Source of the DNA: Streptomyces caniscabiei
Lineage (GTDB): Bacteria > Actinomycetota > Actinomycetes > Streptomycetales > Streptomycetaceae
Assembly (NCBI RefSeq): GCF_014930365.1
Contig: NZ_JABXWI010000012.1
Coordinates: 233,044-297,043, forward strand
DNA length: 64,000 bases
Direction of reading: 5' to 3'
A model generated the notes under the pieces. That model saw nothing but the letters and a program-made list of their open reading frames with translations. It did not search any database and was not told the origin of the DNA. Shown here piece by piece: positions 24,469 to 34,299 of this stretch; position 1 is the stretch's first letter, and every line of letters begins with the position of its first letter. The position numbers and the translations under genes are program-made.

Positions 24469-26040
24469 TCACAGCAGCGGCAGCGCCGTGAACTCGTGTC
24501 CCTCCCACAGCCGTCGCGAGACCTCCTCCGGGTACGGCCTCACCTCCGGCTCCACATCCAGCACCTGCGTCAGCCGACCGCCGCTCCCGCCGTCCCCGCC
24601 GTCCCCGCCCCGACCGGCACCCGGGACCTCGTACGCCGGCCAGCCCGGCTCCCCCGTCCGCGCGAACGCCGTCCATGACGTCTGGAAACGGTCGGTCAGC
24701 GCCCTGGCCTCCGGCGGGACCCCGCTGCCCGCGAACAGCAACTGGCCGAGGTCCGCCTCGTACGTGCCGAAGAGCAACGGGATGTCCAGGCCGTGGCACG
24801 CGCCGAGCACGCCCCCGTAGCCGGGGGCCGGCCAGGTCAGCTCGTAGACGTGCGCCCGGCCGCCACCGGCGATCTGCGCCTCGGCCAGCCGGAGGGTGGG
24901 CATGCTGAACAGCCAGTCCGTCTGCACCCGGACGTAGAGCTCGCTCGGCGTGGCGTGCGGGTAGGCCGCGCGATAGGCGCGCGCGCCGTCCGGGCCCGGC
25001 GCGAACGTGCGCAGCGCCCAGTCCGCCCGGTCCTCGCCGATCTGGTCGAGCTGACCGGCGAGGACGAGGAACAGCTGATACTCGTCCCGGTTGTGCCCGA
25101 CCATCAGCTCCACGTCCCGGGCCGCGCCCGCCGCCAGCGCCTCCCAGGGCGTGCACGGCAGTATCTCGCCGTCGACGACCGGCGAGAAGGGCGTGACGGT
25201 GGGCGCCGCCTGGCCCCACCGGTCCTCGTACTTCGTCATCCGTGCCCCCAACGCCTCACCGGCCGAGGTGAGTTGACGCGGGTCGACGGTGGACAGGGCG
25301 GCGGCCGTCGGCGGCAGGCCCGCCTCCTCGGCTATCTCGGCCGCGATGTCCCGGGCGAGTTCGTCGGAGAAGAAGGGGCCGGGCACGCTCTGCGCGACGG
25401 CCCGCCGGAACAGACCCCGGGCACGCGGCATGGCCAGCAGGGAGGCGACGGACCCCGCGCCCGCCGACTCCCCGAAGACCGTGACCTGCCCGGGGTCCCC
25501 GCCGAACGCCGTGATGTTGTCCCGCACCCACTCCAGCGCGGCGACCTGGTCCAGCAGACCCCGGTTCGCGGGCGCCCCGGCGATGCTCGTGAAGCCCTCG
25601 ATGCCGACGCGGTAGTTGAAGGTGACGACGACCAGGTCGCCGGCGCGCGCGAGGTGCCGCGCGTCGTAACCGGGGCTGCCGGAGTGGCCGAGCTTGTAGG
25701 CACCCCCGTAGATCCACACCATCACCGGTCGACGTGCGGCCGGATCCGCCTCCGGTGTCCACACGTTGACGGTCAGCCAGTCGTCGCCCGCCGCGCCCGT
25801 GGGCACGTCCAGCGTCCCCGTACGGCCCTGGAAGCCCGACTCCTGCGGGGGCGGCGGACCGAAGGCGTACGCCTCCCGGGTCCCCTCCCAGGCCGACGCG
25901 GGCCGGGGCGCGCCGAACCGGGCCTCCCCCACCGGCGGTTCGGCGAACGGGATACCCCGGAAGACGGTGAGCCCGCCCTCCTCCCGCCCGCGCACGGCTC
26001 CGGCCACGGTGTGTACGACAAGTCCATCGGCTGACGTCAT
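24469..26040 (-). CDS. type B carboxylesterase/lipase
   Basis: A 523-residue alpha/beta hydrolase of the carboxylesterase B family. Typical N-terminus (VHTVAGAVRGREEGGLTVFRGIPFAEPPVGEARFGAPRPA), oxyanion region VWIYGGAYKLG, nucleophile elbow FGESAGAGS and late catalytic His in ACHGLDIPLLFG. There is no signal peptide, so it acts inside the cell. The ATG at 26038-26040 follows GAGGAG. A Gly/Asp-rich stretch (GAGRGGDGGDGGSGG) near residue 490 is an expansion. Likely hydrolyses small esters. Confidence 0.92.
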   Translation of the reverse strand: MTSADGLVVHTVAGAVRGREEGGLTVFRGIPFAEPPVGEARFGAPRPASAWEGTREAYAFGPPPPQESGFQGRTGTLDVPTGAAGDDWLTVNVWTPEADPAARRPVMVWIYGGAYKLGHSGSPGYDARHLARAGDLVVVTFNYRVGIEGFTSIAGAPANRGLLDQVAALEWVRDNITAFGGDPGQVTVFGESAGAGSVASLLAMPRARGLFRRAVAQSVPGPFFSDELARDIAAEIAEEAGLPPTAAALSTVDPRQLTSAGEALGARMTKYEDRWGQAAPTVTPFSPVVDGEILPCTPWEALAAGAARDVELMVGHNRDEYQLFLVLAGQLDQIGEDRADWALRTFAPGPDGARAYRAAYPHATPSELYVRVQTDWLFSMPTLRLAEAQIAGGGRAHVYELTWPAPGYGGVLGACHGLDIPLLFGTYEADLGQLLFAGSGVPPEARALTDRFQTSWTAFARTGEPGWPAYEVPGAGRGGDGGDGGSGGRLTQVLDVEPEVRPYPEEVSRRLWEGHEFTALPLL

Positions 26041-26148
26041 GCGTCGACTCCTCACGGGTGCGGAAGCGGTTGCCCCGGCTCACTCGGACCACAAGCTTGC
26101 CTAGATCAACCAACTGACGTCCGCACCCGTGAGTTCCCCGGCGGACTC

Positions 26149-26802
26149 CTACTCGAAGGGCACGTTCACGCAGGCGAGTCGTGCTCCGGCCGTGCCCGCG
26201 TGGCCCGCGTGGGTGGAGGTGGCCGCCGTGTGCAGGACCACCGAACGGGCTCCGCCGTCCCGGAAGCGCCAGTCGACGGCGGCGATCGAGCGCGCCGAGC
26301 CGTCCTCGTTCGTCCGCACGTCCAGCCACACCTCGTTCTCGGGGTTGGCGTACGCGGGGTCGACGGACGGCTGCTTCGGGTCCAGCTCGTCCTGGTAGTG
26401 CGGCCCGGCGTCGGCGGGCAGTTCGCCGCACGGCTTGGTGTGGACGTGCGCGCCGTAGGCACGGTTCGCGGCGAGGTCCCGCAGCCGCAGCTCGATCCGC
26501 GTACCGCCGTCGCGCCGCAGCTCCTCCTTGACCTGCACCCGGCCCGCGACCGGCACCAGCGCGGTGTCGTAGGTGACGGCGGGCGCCACGTCGGCGGTAG
26601 CCGCCGGGGCGAACACCGTCTTCACGACGACCTTCGCCACCGGCGCCTTCTTCTCGACCGTCGTCTTCTCGGCCGTCGTCTTCTCGACCGTCTCGCTGGC
26701 GCCCGCGTTCGCGGCGACGCCGAGGCCGCCGGCGATCGCCGCGACGGCGGCACCGGCCGCGATGAACCGCTTGTGCTTGAGGGTGAGCTTGTGTCGTGCC
26801 AT
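26149..26802 (-). CDS. secreted Cu/Zn superoxide dismutase-like protein
   Basis: A 217-residue exported protein. The N-terminus MARHKLTLKHKRFIAAGAAVAAIAGGLGVAANAGA is a signal peptide; a linker of repeated EKTTxEK follows. The SOD-like beta-barrel has YGAHVHTKPCG (His ligands), GPHYQDELDP, and a C-terminal LACVNVPF whose cysteine would pair with the KPCG cysteine. The usual zinc-loop histidines are fewer than in classic enzymes and the second HVH-like element is THAGHAG, so real dismutase activity is uncertain. Confidence 0.75.
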   Translation of the reverse strand: MARHKLTLKHKRFIAAGAAVAAIAGGLGVAANAGASETVEKTTAEKTTVEKKAPVAKVVVKTVFAPAATADVAPAVTYDTALVPVAGRVQVKEELRRDGGTRIELRLRDLAANRAYGAHVHTKPCGELPADAGPHYQDELDPKQPSVDPAYANPENEVWLDVRTNEDGSARSIAAVDWRFRDGGARSVVLHTAATSTHAGHAGTAGARLACVNVPFE

Positions 26803-26857
26803 GGGATCTCGTCCGATTCGTGGGGGAAGGGGACCATCATGGGATGATCAGCACATC

Positions 26858-26898
26858 GGCGCCCCAACTACCGGTGTTATCAACGGAGTTGGGGCGCC
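26858..26898. terminator. 12-bp perfect hairpin between the OYE and SOD-like genes
   Basis: GGCGCCCCAACT (26858-26869) and its exact complement (26887-26898) enclose a 17-base loop. It lies 147 bases after the OYE stop and 56 bases before the SOD-like start on the minus strand. It may stop OYE transcripts or act as an operator for the SOD gene; there is no T-tract. The rest of the gap 26803-27044 has no gene. Confidence 0.45.
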
Positions 26899-27044
26899 GA
26901 CGGCGCTGTGCCACGACACTACAACGACACTTATGGCGGAATTGGCTCACTACCGCCGGGTACTGGGGAGACTTGGCGAAAGATCCCCGGCGTGGCCCCC
27001 GGCGTGCCGGTGACTCCCGTGGCGGCGACTCCCGTGGCGGCGAC

Positions 27045-28172
27045 TCAGCTGAGCGAACCCAGCGCCGACGGCTCGAACGCCTTCAGCTCCCCGAAGCGGC
27101 CGTCGAGCACCTTCGCCGCCCACTGGGGGTCCTGGAGCAGCGCACGGCCCACGGCGACGAGGTCGAACTCCTCGGCCTCCAGCCCGTCCAGCAGATCGTC
27201 GATCGCCTTCGTCGACGCGTTCTCGCCGGCGAACGCGGCGAGGAACTCCCCGTCCAGGCCGACCGAGCCGACCGTGATGGTGGGCTTGCCGGTGAGCTTC
27301 TTCGTCCAGCCCGCGAGGTTCAGCTCGGAGCCCTCGAACTCCGCCTGCCAGTAACGGCGCGTGGACGCGTGGAAGGCGTCGACACCGGCCGCGACCAGCG
27401 GGCTCAGCACCGCCTCCAGCTCCTCGGGCGTCTCGGCGAGGCGCGCGTCGTACGCTTCCTGCTTCCACTGCGAGTACCGGAAGATGACGGGGAAGTCGGC
27501 CGACACCGAGTCCCGTACGGCCGCCACGATCTCCGCCGCGAACTTCGTACGGGCGACGAGGTCACCGCCGTAGGCGTCCGTACGACGGTTCGTGCCCTCC
27601 CAGAGGAACTGGTCGACGAGATAGCCGTGGGCACCGTGGATCTCGACGCCGTCCATGCCGATGCGCTCGGCCTCGGCGGCGGACTTGGCGAAGGCCGCGA
27701 TGACCTCGTCGATGTCGGCCTGGGTCATGGCCCGGCCGCCCTCGGCCGGGGTGCCGTCGAGCCGCAGCCCGGACGGGCCGAACACGGGCGCCTCCGGGAA
27801 GAGCTTGCCCTGCTGCCGGACGGTCCCGATGTGCCACAGCTGCGGCACGATGGTGCCGCCCCCGGCGTGCACGGCCTCCGCGACCTTCGCCCACCCCGCG
27901 AGCTGCTCCTCCCCGGCGAACCGGGGCACCCGGTCGGAGTCCCCCGCCGTCTCGTGCCCGACGTACGTCCCCTCGGTCACGATCAGCCCGACGCCCGCGG
28001 CGGCCCGGCGCCCGTAGTACGAGGCCACGTCCGCCCCGGGCACCCCACCGGGCGAGAACGTCCGCGTCATCGGCGCCATCACGATCCGGTTCGGCACGGT
28101 CAGCCCATTGATCGTCACGGGCCGGGACAGGATCTCGGCGGCACGGGAGGAGGCGGTGGAGGCGGTGGTCAC
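27045..28172 (-). CDS. NADH:flavin oxidoreductase (Old Yellow Enzyme family)
   Basis: A 375-residue FMN-dependent TIM-barrel enzyme that reduces activated double bonds. Seen: NRIVMAPMTRTFSPGGVPGADVASYYGRRAAAGVGLIVTEGTYVG at the start, the substrate pocket HGAHGYLVDQFLWEGTNRRTDAYGG, and VAVGRALLQDPQWAAKV at the end. The GTG at 28170-28172 follows AAGGAG. A 15-bp tandem duplication (27018-27047) overlaps the stop codon. Physiological substrate unknown. Confidence 0.92.
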   Translation of the reverse strand: MTTASTASSRAAEILSRPVTINGLTVPNRIVMAPMTRTFSPGGVPGADVASYYGRRAAAGVGLIVTEGTYVGHETAGDSDRVPRFAGEEQLAGWAKVAEAVHAGGGTIVPQLWHIGTVRQQGKLFPEAPVFGPSGLRLDGTPAEGGRAMTQADIDEVIAAFAKSAAEAERIGMDGVEIHGAHGYLVDQFLWEGTNRRTDAYGGDLVARTKFAAEIVAAVRDSVSADFPVIFRYSQWKQEAYDARLAETPEELEAVLSPLVAAGVDAFHASTRRYWQAEFEGSELNLAGWTKKLTGKPTITVGSVGLDGEFLAAFAGENASTKAIDDLLDGLEAEEFDLVAVGRALLQDPQWAAKVLDGRFGELKAFEPSALGSLS

Positions 28173-28307
28173 GTGGGGGCTCCTTGACGGGGAGACGAGA
28201 GCGGATGCATTCCATGCGCACGCATATAGCGGCGCCTCCCGCACAACCACCTCTCCCGCCCCGGAATTCCGCCCCCGCACCCCCGTCCGCTGTGACCCCG
28301 GACACGC

Positions 28308-28349
28308 CCGAGGGCGGCACCCCCCGCGTCCAGGGGGTGCCGCCCTCGG
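28308..28349 (-). terminator. groEL terminator
   Basis: A perfect 17-bp stem (28308-28324 with 28333-28349) and an 8-base loop lie 52 bases after the groEL stop on the minus strand. Very stable; no T-tract. Confidence 0.75.
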
Positions 28350-28400
28350 TACTGAAGGACGGTGATCGACCGGGCCCGAACGGGCCGGGCCCGGGGTCGA

Positions 28401-30023
<1,623 letters not shown>

Positions 30024-30168
30024 GTGAAGTGGTCCCTCCAGGACTGGGGGTGATTCCTTCGGACCGCGCCCGCGCCCGCGACGGACGGCTCGCCTGCCTC
30101 GTGGTTCCTTGCCCCACCTGGCCTGCGGGCCTCACCGACCCGGTCCTTCGTTGTCACTCTCACCTTCA

Positions 30169-30213
30169 GAGTGCTAACGCCAATGATTAGCACTCGGCAT
30201 GGTCGAGTGCAAG
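30169..30213 (-). promoter_or_regulatory. CIRCE operator (HrcA), extended with a third half-site
   Basis: TTAGCACTC (30187-30195), 9 bases, then GAGTGCAAG (30205-30213) make the CIRCE inverted repeat. A further GAGTGCTAA lies at 30169-30177, again 9 bases from the shared half-site. HrcA represses groE genes through this element in many bacteria. Confidence 0.9.
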
Positions 30214-30296
30214 CGGCTCTCGATGATCCGCAGGTGAACGCACCCCCGCGCGCCCCGTCGGCGGCGCCCCCGGGCCGGGCACGGCCGGGCACACGA

Positions 30297-30331
30297 GAGG
30301 GCTCGCACCCCGGTGCGGGGTGCGAGCCCTC
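30297..30331 (-). terminator. terminator of the cold-shock gene
   Basis: A perfect 15-bp stem (30297-30311 with 30317-30331) with a 5-base loop, 46 bases after the cold-shock stop on the minus strand. Confidence 0.75.
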
Positions 30332-30377
30332 CTATGAAGAACGAAGAACGTCGCTGCGTTGAACCCGGCGCGTTACT

Positions 30378-30584
30378 TCAGCCGGCCGCCAGTCGGACCA
30401 TGTCCGCCTGCGGCCCCTTCTGACCCTGCGAGATCTCGAACTCGACCCGCTGGCCCTCTTCCAGGGTGCGGTAACCGTCCATCTGGATCGCGCTGTAGTG
30501 GACGAAAACATCCGCACCACCGTCGACCGCGATGAAGCCGTACCCCTTCTCCGCGTTGAACCACTTGACGGTGCCCTGAGCCAT
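30378..30584 (-). CDS. cold-shock domain protein (CspA family)
   Basis: A 68-residue single-stranded nucleic-acid-binding beta-barrel. RNP1 (KGYGFIAVDGG) and RNP2 (DVFVHYSAI) are both present, after MAQGTVKWFNAE. These proteins act as RNA chaperones. The ATG at 30582-30584 is chosen over an 11-residue upstream extension. A likely promoter about 110 bases upstream implies a long leader with two small hairpins, which fits post-transcriptional control as in other csp genes. Confidence 0.95.
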   Translation of the reverse strand: MAQGTVKWFNAEKGYGFIAVDGGADVFVHYSAIQMDGYRTLEEGQRVEFEISQGQKGPQADMVRLAAG

Positions 30585-30695
30585 GCCTAACTCCCCTATT
30601 ACTGGCCCTTGCACAGATCCACACTTCGCGGATCCGGGTCAGACCTCACCCCCCAACGGTTGGGGGTGTGCGCCGGAACGCGTCGACCGCGGCCG

Positions 30696-30731
30696 AATGT
30701 ATCTGTCCAACTGCCCTCTGCAACAGGTCAA
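30696..30731 (-). promoter_or_regulatory. candidate promoter of the cold-shock gene
   Basis: On the minus strand TTGCAG (30718-30723) and TACATT (30696-30701) are spaced by 16 bases; an overlapping TTGACC lies at 30726-30731. The stretch 30600-31040 is more AT-rich than its surroundings and holds no gene. A hairpin CACCCCC/GGGGGTG at 30647-30668 would be in the leader. Confidence 0.4.
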
Positions 30732-30948
30732 TCGGACGAGAATTCTGGACACGACCGGTCGGGAATGTACGAACAATTCACCCGAATTCAGGGCAAGTCG
30801 GGCCCCACAAAAGGAACGAATTGCGCAAATGGCCTGCACACTTTGGCTACTTCATATAGGGCGTGCGGCTCGATCACATATGCGCCCGGCAAGGAATCAC
30901 TACGGTGATCGGACCGGGTTCCCCAACTCTACAGTGCTCAACCATAGA

Positions 30949-30987
30949 GAATTGCCCCCTCCGCTTCTCTCACGGTGGGGGCAATTC
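30949..30987 (-). terminator. hairpin downstream of the CysO-like gene
   Basis: GAATTGCCCCC (30949-30959) pairs exactly with GGGGGCAATTC (30977-30987) over a 17-base loop, 60 bases after the stop of the minus-strand carrier gene. Confidence 0.6.
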
Positions 30988-31046
30988 GATGAACTCTCGG
31001 TAATCAAAGTTACCGACGGTTACTACCAGCGGGTACGGAGCGTCGG

Positions 31047-31322
31047 TCAGCCACCGGCGACGGCGGGAATGATCGACACACCCGCGCCGTCCGGCGTGGC
31101 CGTCTCCAGCCCCTGCTCGAACCGGACATCGTCGTCATTCACGTACACATTCACGAACCGCCGCAGCTTGCCCTGGTCGTCCAGAACCCGGGCGGCGATC
31201 CCGTTGTGGTTCTTCTCCAGATCGGCGATGACCTCGCCGAGAGTCGCCCCCTCGGCCTGGACCTCGGCCTGCCCACCGGTGTAGGTGCGAAGGATGGTGG
31301 GGATGCGGACGTTGACGCTCAT
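31047..31322 (-). CDS. MoaD/ThiS-family sulfur carrier, CysO-like
   Basis: A 91-residue ubiquitin-like protein ending in the required Gly-Gly (IIPAVAGG), which is adenylated and thiocarboxylated. The whole sequence resembles mycobacterial CysO: IPTILRTYTGGQAEVQAEGATLGEVIADLEKNHNGIAARVLDDQGKLRRFVNVYVNDDDVRF. CysO delivers sulfur to O-phosphoserine for cysteine synthesis. Here it follows thrC in the same direction with 120 bases between, and no cysM or mec gene is adjacent, so the partner enzyme must be elsewhere. Confidence 0.9.
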   Translation of the reverse strand: MSVNVRIPTILRTYTGGQAEVQAEGATLGEVIADLEKNHNGIAARVLDDQGKLRRFVNVYVNDDDVRFEQGLETATPDGAGVSIIPAVAGG

Positions 31323-31354
31323 GACTTGTGACCTCCGGATGCGTGCAGCAGAGC

Positions 31355-31425
31355 TAGGGGCGCGGGGCTGTACTCGACATGCGGCTGCCGCCGCGTGGGC
31401 GCGAGAAGCCCCACAGACCCGCAGA
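31355..31425. repeat. dispersed inverted-repeat element, copy C (degenerate)
   Basis: Keeps AGGGGCGCGGGGCTGTACTC and GGGCGCGAGAAGCCCCACAG with eroded middle sequence; it lies between thrC and the CysO-like gene. Confidence 0.55.
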
Positions 31426-31442
31426 CGAACGACTACCAGGCC

Positions 31443-32735
31443 TTACACAAGCCCGGCCTCTCGGAATGAATCAAGGCTGGGCCGAATGGTCGCGGTCAGC
31501 CCGGTACCGGCCACCGCGTCCAACGTCTTCAGACCATCGCCCGTGTTGAGCACGACCGTGGTCAGCGTCGGGTCGAGGAGGCCGTCCTCGATCAGCTTCT
31601 TCGTCACGCCCACGGTCACCCCACCGGCGGTCTCCGCGAAGATCCCCTCGGTCCGCGCCAGCAGCTTGATCGCGTCGACGACCTGCTCGTCCGTCACGTC
31701 CTCCACGGCACCGCCGGTCCGCCGCGCGATGTCCAGCACGTACGGCCCGTCCGCCGGGTTGCCGATCGCGAGCGACTTGGCGATGGTGTTCGGCTTCTGC
31801 GGGCGCACCACGTCGTGTCCGGCCTTGAAGGCCACCGACACCGGCGAGCACCCCTCGGCCTGCGCGCCGAAGATCTTGTACGGCTTGTCCTCGACGAGCC
31901 CGAGCTTGATCAGCTCCTGGAGCCCCTTGTCGATCTTCGTGAGCTGCGACCCGGAGGCGATCGGCACGACCAGCTGGTCGGGGAGCCGCCAGCCGAGCTG
32001 CTCGCAGATCTCGTACGCGAGCGTCTTGGAGCCCTCGGCGTAGTACGGCCGCAGGTTGACGTTGACGAAGCCCCAGCCCTCGCCGGCCGGGTCGCCGATC
32101 AGCTCGGAGCAGAAGCGGTTCACGTCGTCGTAGTTGCCCTCGATGCCGACGAGCTCGCCGCCGTAGACCGCGGCCATGACGACCTTGCCCTGCTCCAGGT
32201 CGTGCGGGATGAACACACAGGACCGGAAGCCGGCGCGGGCGGCGGCGGCGCCGACGGCACCGGCCAGGTTGCCCGTGGAGGAGCAGGAGAGGGTGGTGAA
32301 GCCGAAGGCGCGGGCCGCTTCCAGGGCCTGGGCGACGACACGGTCCTTGAAGGAGTGCGTCGGGTTGCCGGAGTCGTCCTTGATGAACAGCTTGCCGGCG
32401 TCGACACCGAGCGCGGCGGCCAGGTTGTCGGCCTTGACGAGCTGGGTCCAGCCGGGGTTGATGTTCGGCTTGTCGGCGACGTCAGCCGGAACAGGCAGCA
32501 GGGGCGCGTAACGCCAGATGTTCGCGGGCCCGGACTCGATCGTCTTCCGCAGCTCCTCCGTCTCGTAGGCGGAGTAGTCGTACGCGATCTCCAGGGGCCC
32601 GAAACACTCCTCGCAGGCGAAGACCGGCCCGAGGGGTACGCGGTGACCGCATTCCCGACAGCTCAGGGCCGAGGCGGGCCCGAGGTCTACTGTGGAGGTG
32701 GAGTCGGTGGTGCTTGCAACAGTCTGCGCAGCCAT
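31443..32735 (-). CDS. thrC: threonine synthase
   Basis: A 430-residue PLP enzyme that converts O-phosphohomoserine to threonine. The PLP lysine is in NPTHSFKDRV, the phosphate-binding loop in SSTGNLAGAVGAAAARAG, and an N-terminal four-cysteine module CRECGHRVPLGPVFACEECFGPLE is visible, as in actinobacterial ThrC. The ATG at 32733-32735 is chosen because homologues start MAxQTVA; the open frame extends 11 residues further. The 305-base gap to gpgS shows no riboswitch-like structure that I can identify. Confidence 0.95.
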   Translation of the reverse strand: MAAQTVASTTDSTSTVDLGPASALSCRECGHRVPLGPVFACEECFGPLEIAYDYSAYETEELRKTIESGPANIWRYAPLLPVPADVADKPNINPGWTQLVKADNLAAALGVDAGKLFIKDDSGNPTHSFKDRVVAQALEAARAFGFTTLSCSSTGNLAGAVGAAAARAGFRSCVFIPHDLEQGKVVMAAVYGGELVGIEGNYDDVNRFCSELIGDPAGEGWGFVNVNLRPYYAEGSKTLAYEICEQLGWRLPDQLVVPIASGSQLTKIDKGLQELIKLGLVEDKPYKIFGAQAEGCSPVSVAFKAGHDVVRPQKPNTIAKSLAIGNPADGPYVLDIARRTGGAVEDVTDEQVVDAIKLLARTEGIFAETAGGVTVGVTKKLIEDGLLDPTLTTVVLNTGDGLKTLDAVAGTGLTATIRPSLDSFREAGLV

Positions 32736-33040
32736 GGAGGCGAGGCCCTTTCTCCTCATCTTCCTCACGACGCACTTCGCCGTGAGACGGATTTGGCACC
32801 TTCCCTAGCCGGGAGCCTCGCGACGCGATCGACAGTGATCACTACGAGACCGGCTGGAGGGTTGCCGGGGCTTCATCGGGCCGTATCCCTCTGCCCCTCT
32901 GGATGAGCGGTATTTGGTTGTATACGCCGACGAGCAGCGACATGCGATGGTCACCAGCGTTGTCCAAGACTGTAACCGAAGGCCAGGACAGTTGAGAGAG
33001 CCGTCCGAACCGCGAGATGAACGCAGAGGAGCCGCGCACT

Positions 33041-33985
33041 GTGCTGAAGGAAGTCGAGCGCTGGCTGAACACCCGCTCCTGGTCCATGGCCGACCGGCCG
33101 CTCCACCGGATCATGGCCGCGAAACGGGCCACGGGACAGACGGTCAGCGTCGTCCTGCCCGCCCTGAACGAGGAGGAGACGGTCGGCGACATCGTCGCGA
33201 TCATCCGCCACGACCTGATGCGGCAGGTGCCGCTCGTGGACGAGATCGTGGTCGTCGACTCCGGCTCCACCGACCGGACGTCCCAGGTCGCGGCGGCGGC
33301 CGGGGCGACGGTCGTGCACCGCGACGCCATCCTGCCCCGCATCCCGGCCGTGCCCGGCAAGGGTGAGGTGCTGTGGCGGTCGCTGATGGTGACGTCCGGC
33401 GACATCGTCTGCTTCATCGACGCGGACCTCAGGGAGTTCTCGTCGGACTTCGTCTCCGGGATCGTCGGCCCGCTGCTCACCGACCCCGGTGTCGACCTCG
33501 TCAAGGCGATGTACGACCGCCCCCTGGGCTCGGCCGCCGGGCAGGGGGGCCGTGTGACGGAACTCATGGCCCGGCCGCTGCTCAACATGCACTGGCCGCA
33601 GCTGGCCGGCTTCGTCCAGCCGCTCGGCGGCGAGTACGCGGCCCGGCGCTCGCTCCTGGAGCGGCTGCCGTTCCCCGTGGGGTACGGCGTCGAGCTGGGC
33701 ATGCTGGTCGACGCGCTGCACCTGGTCGGCCTCGACGCGCTCGCGCAGGTCGACGTGGGGGTCCGCAAACACCGCCACCAGGACGGGGCGGCGCTGGGCC
33801 GTATGTCCGCGGCGATCTACCGCACGGCTCAGCTGCGGCTGGCGCGGGGGCATCTGATCCGGCCGGTGCTGACGCAGTTCGAGCGGGGTCGGGAGGGTTT
33901 CGAGCCGCGCACGTATTCGGTGGACCTGGAGGAACGGCCGCCGATGGCGCAGATCGGGGAGTACGTGGAGCGACGGGCCGCGTGA
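33041..33985 (+). CDS. gpgS: glucosyl-3-phosphoglycerate synthase
   Basis: A 314-residue GT-A glycosyltransferase that joins glucose from an NDP-sugar to 3-phosphoglycerate, the first step to glucosylglycerate or methylglucose lipopolysaccharide. Seen: VSVVLPALNEEETVGDIVAII, IVVVDSGSTDRTSQVA, and the metal motif CFIDADLREF (DxD). PVGYGVELGMLVDAL and KHRHQD follow. GTG 33041 is preferred to ATG 33017 because GAGGAG precedes it. The gene is followed by repeat copy D and otsA, so it belongs to a compatible-solute block. Confidence 0.93.
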   Translation: MLKEVERWLNTRSWSMADRPLHRIMAAKRATGQTVSVVLPALNEEETVGDIVAIIRHDLMRQVPLVDEIVVVDSGSTDRTSQVAAAAGATVVHRDAILPRIPAVPGKGEVLWRSLMVTSGDIVCFIDADLREFSSDFVSGIVGPLLTDPGVDLVKAMYDRPLGSAAGQGGRVTELMARPLLNMHWPQLAGFVQPLGGEYAARRSLLERLPFPVGYGVELGMLVDALHLVGLDALAQVDVGVRKHRHQDGAALGRMSAAIYRTAQLRLARGHLIRPVLTQFERGREGFEPRTYSVDLEERPPMAQIGEYVERRAA

Positions 33986-34010
33986 GGGGGCGGGGGGGGC
34001 CTGTTTCGTC

Positions 34011-34213
34011 GCCGGGTGCGGGTGAGTGGGGGCTGGTCGCGCAGTTCCCCGCGCCCCTGAAAAGCAGGGGCTGCGCCCCGTGCTTTTCACCCCGCAGCCC
34101 CGTCGCCCTTCAGGCCCGCAGGGCCGTGGTCTTTCAGGCCCGCAGGGGCCTGATGCTTTTAGGGGCGCGGGGAACTGCGCGAGAAGCCCCACCGGGCCCG
34201 CGGTAGCCCCACA
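34011..34213. repeat. dispersed inverted-repeat element, copy D (two cores facing each other)
   Basis: A left core TCGCGCAGTTCCCCGCGCCC at about 34037 and a right core in reverse (GGGGCGCGGGGAACTGCGCG) near 34163 enclose about 100 bases of smaller repeats. The element is nearly the reverse complement of copy F. It fills most of the gpgS-otsA gap. Confidence 0.8.
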
Positions 34214-34299
34214 ACACTCACCCCCCACCCCATCAGGCGCTCCTGTATACGGCCGCACCCCACGTTTGACCGGCGGAGCCCGTGGCTAGGTTGTGCCGT

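Noticed and set aside
32736..33040. Riboswitch or attenuator before thrC
   Set aside because: No T-box, leader peptide with Thr codons or convincing stem series was found.
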